NCBI GenBank assembly: GCA_900557315.1
Contig: USSI01000097.1
Location: 1-6,017 of the forward strand
DNA length: 6,017 nt
DNA from: an uncultured Butyricicoccus sp.
GTDB lineage: Bacteria > Bacillota > Clostridia > Oscillospirales > Butyricicoccaceae
Direction: 5' to 3'
Made by a program: the position numbers and the translations under genes
The notes under the pieces: model-generated
What the model was told of the DNA's origin: nothing
The model's database searches: none
Seen by the model: only the letters and a program-made list of their open reading frames with translations
Shown: positions 5,525 to 6,017 of the stretch, piece after piece
Layout of the letters: every line of letters begins with the position of its first letter
Numbering within the stretch: position 1 is the first letter of the stretch

Positions 5525-6017
5525 ATGAATGATTACAACAAAATCACAGCCCTTTACTCCCGCCTTTCCGTAGGCGACGAGGACAGGGACGGCGGCGAGA
5601 GCAACTCCATACAGAACCAGAAAAAATTTTTGGAAAGCTACGCCAGACAGCTAAAATTGACGAATATCCGGCACTACATTGATGATGACGAAAGCGGCAG
5701 ATTTTTCGACCGTTCCGCCTACTCCCGCATGATAGAGGACGTAGAAAACGGCAAAATCGGCGTGTGTATTATGAAAGACATGACCCGCTGGGGGCGCGAC
5801 TATCTCCAAGTCGGCAACGCTATGGAGATATTCAGACGGAACAACGTGCGCTTTATCGCAGTCAACAACGGCATAGACAGCGAAAACCCCGACACGTTGG
5901 AGTTTGCCCCTTTTATCAATATCATGTCGGAGTGGTATGCAAAGGACATCAGCAAGAAAGTAAAAACGGGCATTAAGACCAAAGGCATGAGTGGAAAGCC
6001 GATTGTCACCGAAGCCC
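5525..6017 (+). CDS. Large serine recombinase, N-terminal part (runs off the right edge)
   Basis: The ATG at 5525 follows AGGAGG (5511-5516) by 8 nt, and the frame is open to the window end (164 full codons). The visible part is the resolvase/invertase catalytic domain. ALYSRLS (residues 9-15) carries the predicted nucleophile Ser12, followed by ESNSIQNQ. DDDESGRFFDRSAY (about 55-68) and KDMTRWGRD (about 87-95), with the conserved Arg residues, complete the active-site signature, and a long helix with SEWYAKDISKKVKTG leads towards the DNA-binding region. Full-length relatives of the Tn4451 TnpX / Tn5397 TndX group usually exceed 500 residues and contain recombinase and zinc-ribbon domains, expected to the right. 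They excise and integrate mobile elements by site-specific recombination with a Ser-DNA intermediate. Codons are more A/T-rich than in the genes to the left, consistent with acquisition. The element family cannot be assigned from this portion. Confidence 0.93.
   Translation, partial: MNDYNKITALYSRLSVGDEDRDGGESNSIQNQKKFLESYARQLKLTNIRHYIDDDESGRFFDRSAYSRMIEDVENGKIGVCIMKDMTRWGRDYLQVGNAMEIFRRNNVRFIAVNNGIDSENPDTLEFAPFINIMSEWYAKDISKKVKTGIKTKGMSGKPIVTEA

Overview
The window looks like a chromosomal segment of a GC-rich, gut-type Clostridia, most likely Oscillospiraceae or a near relative. The evidence is a YlbJ-type sporulation membrane protein, Gram-positive cell-wall genes, strong AGGAGG-type ribosome binding sites and GC-rich coding. 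This assignment is by family resemblance only; no search was run.

Left part (1-2653, all + strand): the C-terminal two thirds of a YlbJ-like membrane protein runs in from the left edge. A promoter-like sequence at its 3' end precedes a two-gene unit: a small four-cysteine protein (838-1077) overlapping by 11 bp a secreted, membrane-anchored D-Ala-D-Ala carboxypeptidase (1067-2584). The unit ends at a perfect 17-bp stem terminator.

Middle (2654-3584): on the - strand is a YmaF-family HxH-repeat gene (2825-3194) that is broken by one 4-bp tandem duplication; the rest of it is well preserved. Upstream of it, 3195-3512 is a lower-GC stretch with no gene I can defend.

Right-centre (3520-5060, + strand): a promoter with a perfect TATAAT drives a two-gene unit. 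It encodes a short FNT-family (formate/nitrite-type) channel and, 23 bp downstream, a lipoprotein with a complete VanX-type (M15D) D-Ala-D-Ala dipeptidase domain. Together with the carboxypeptidase, the window therefore carries two different extracytoplasmic enzymes acting on D-Ala termini.

Right end (5061-6017): base composition falls. About 450 bp of AT-richer, apparently degenerate sequence leads into the start of a large serine recombinase (5525 to beyond the edge) with a strong RBS. Its composition differs from the resident genes, so an integrated mobile element probably begins near here and continues to the right. I saw no tRNA, rRNA, CRISPR array or complete insertion sequence.
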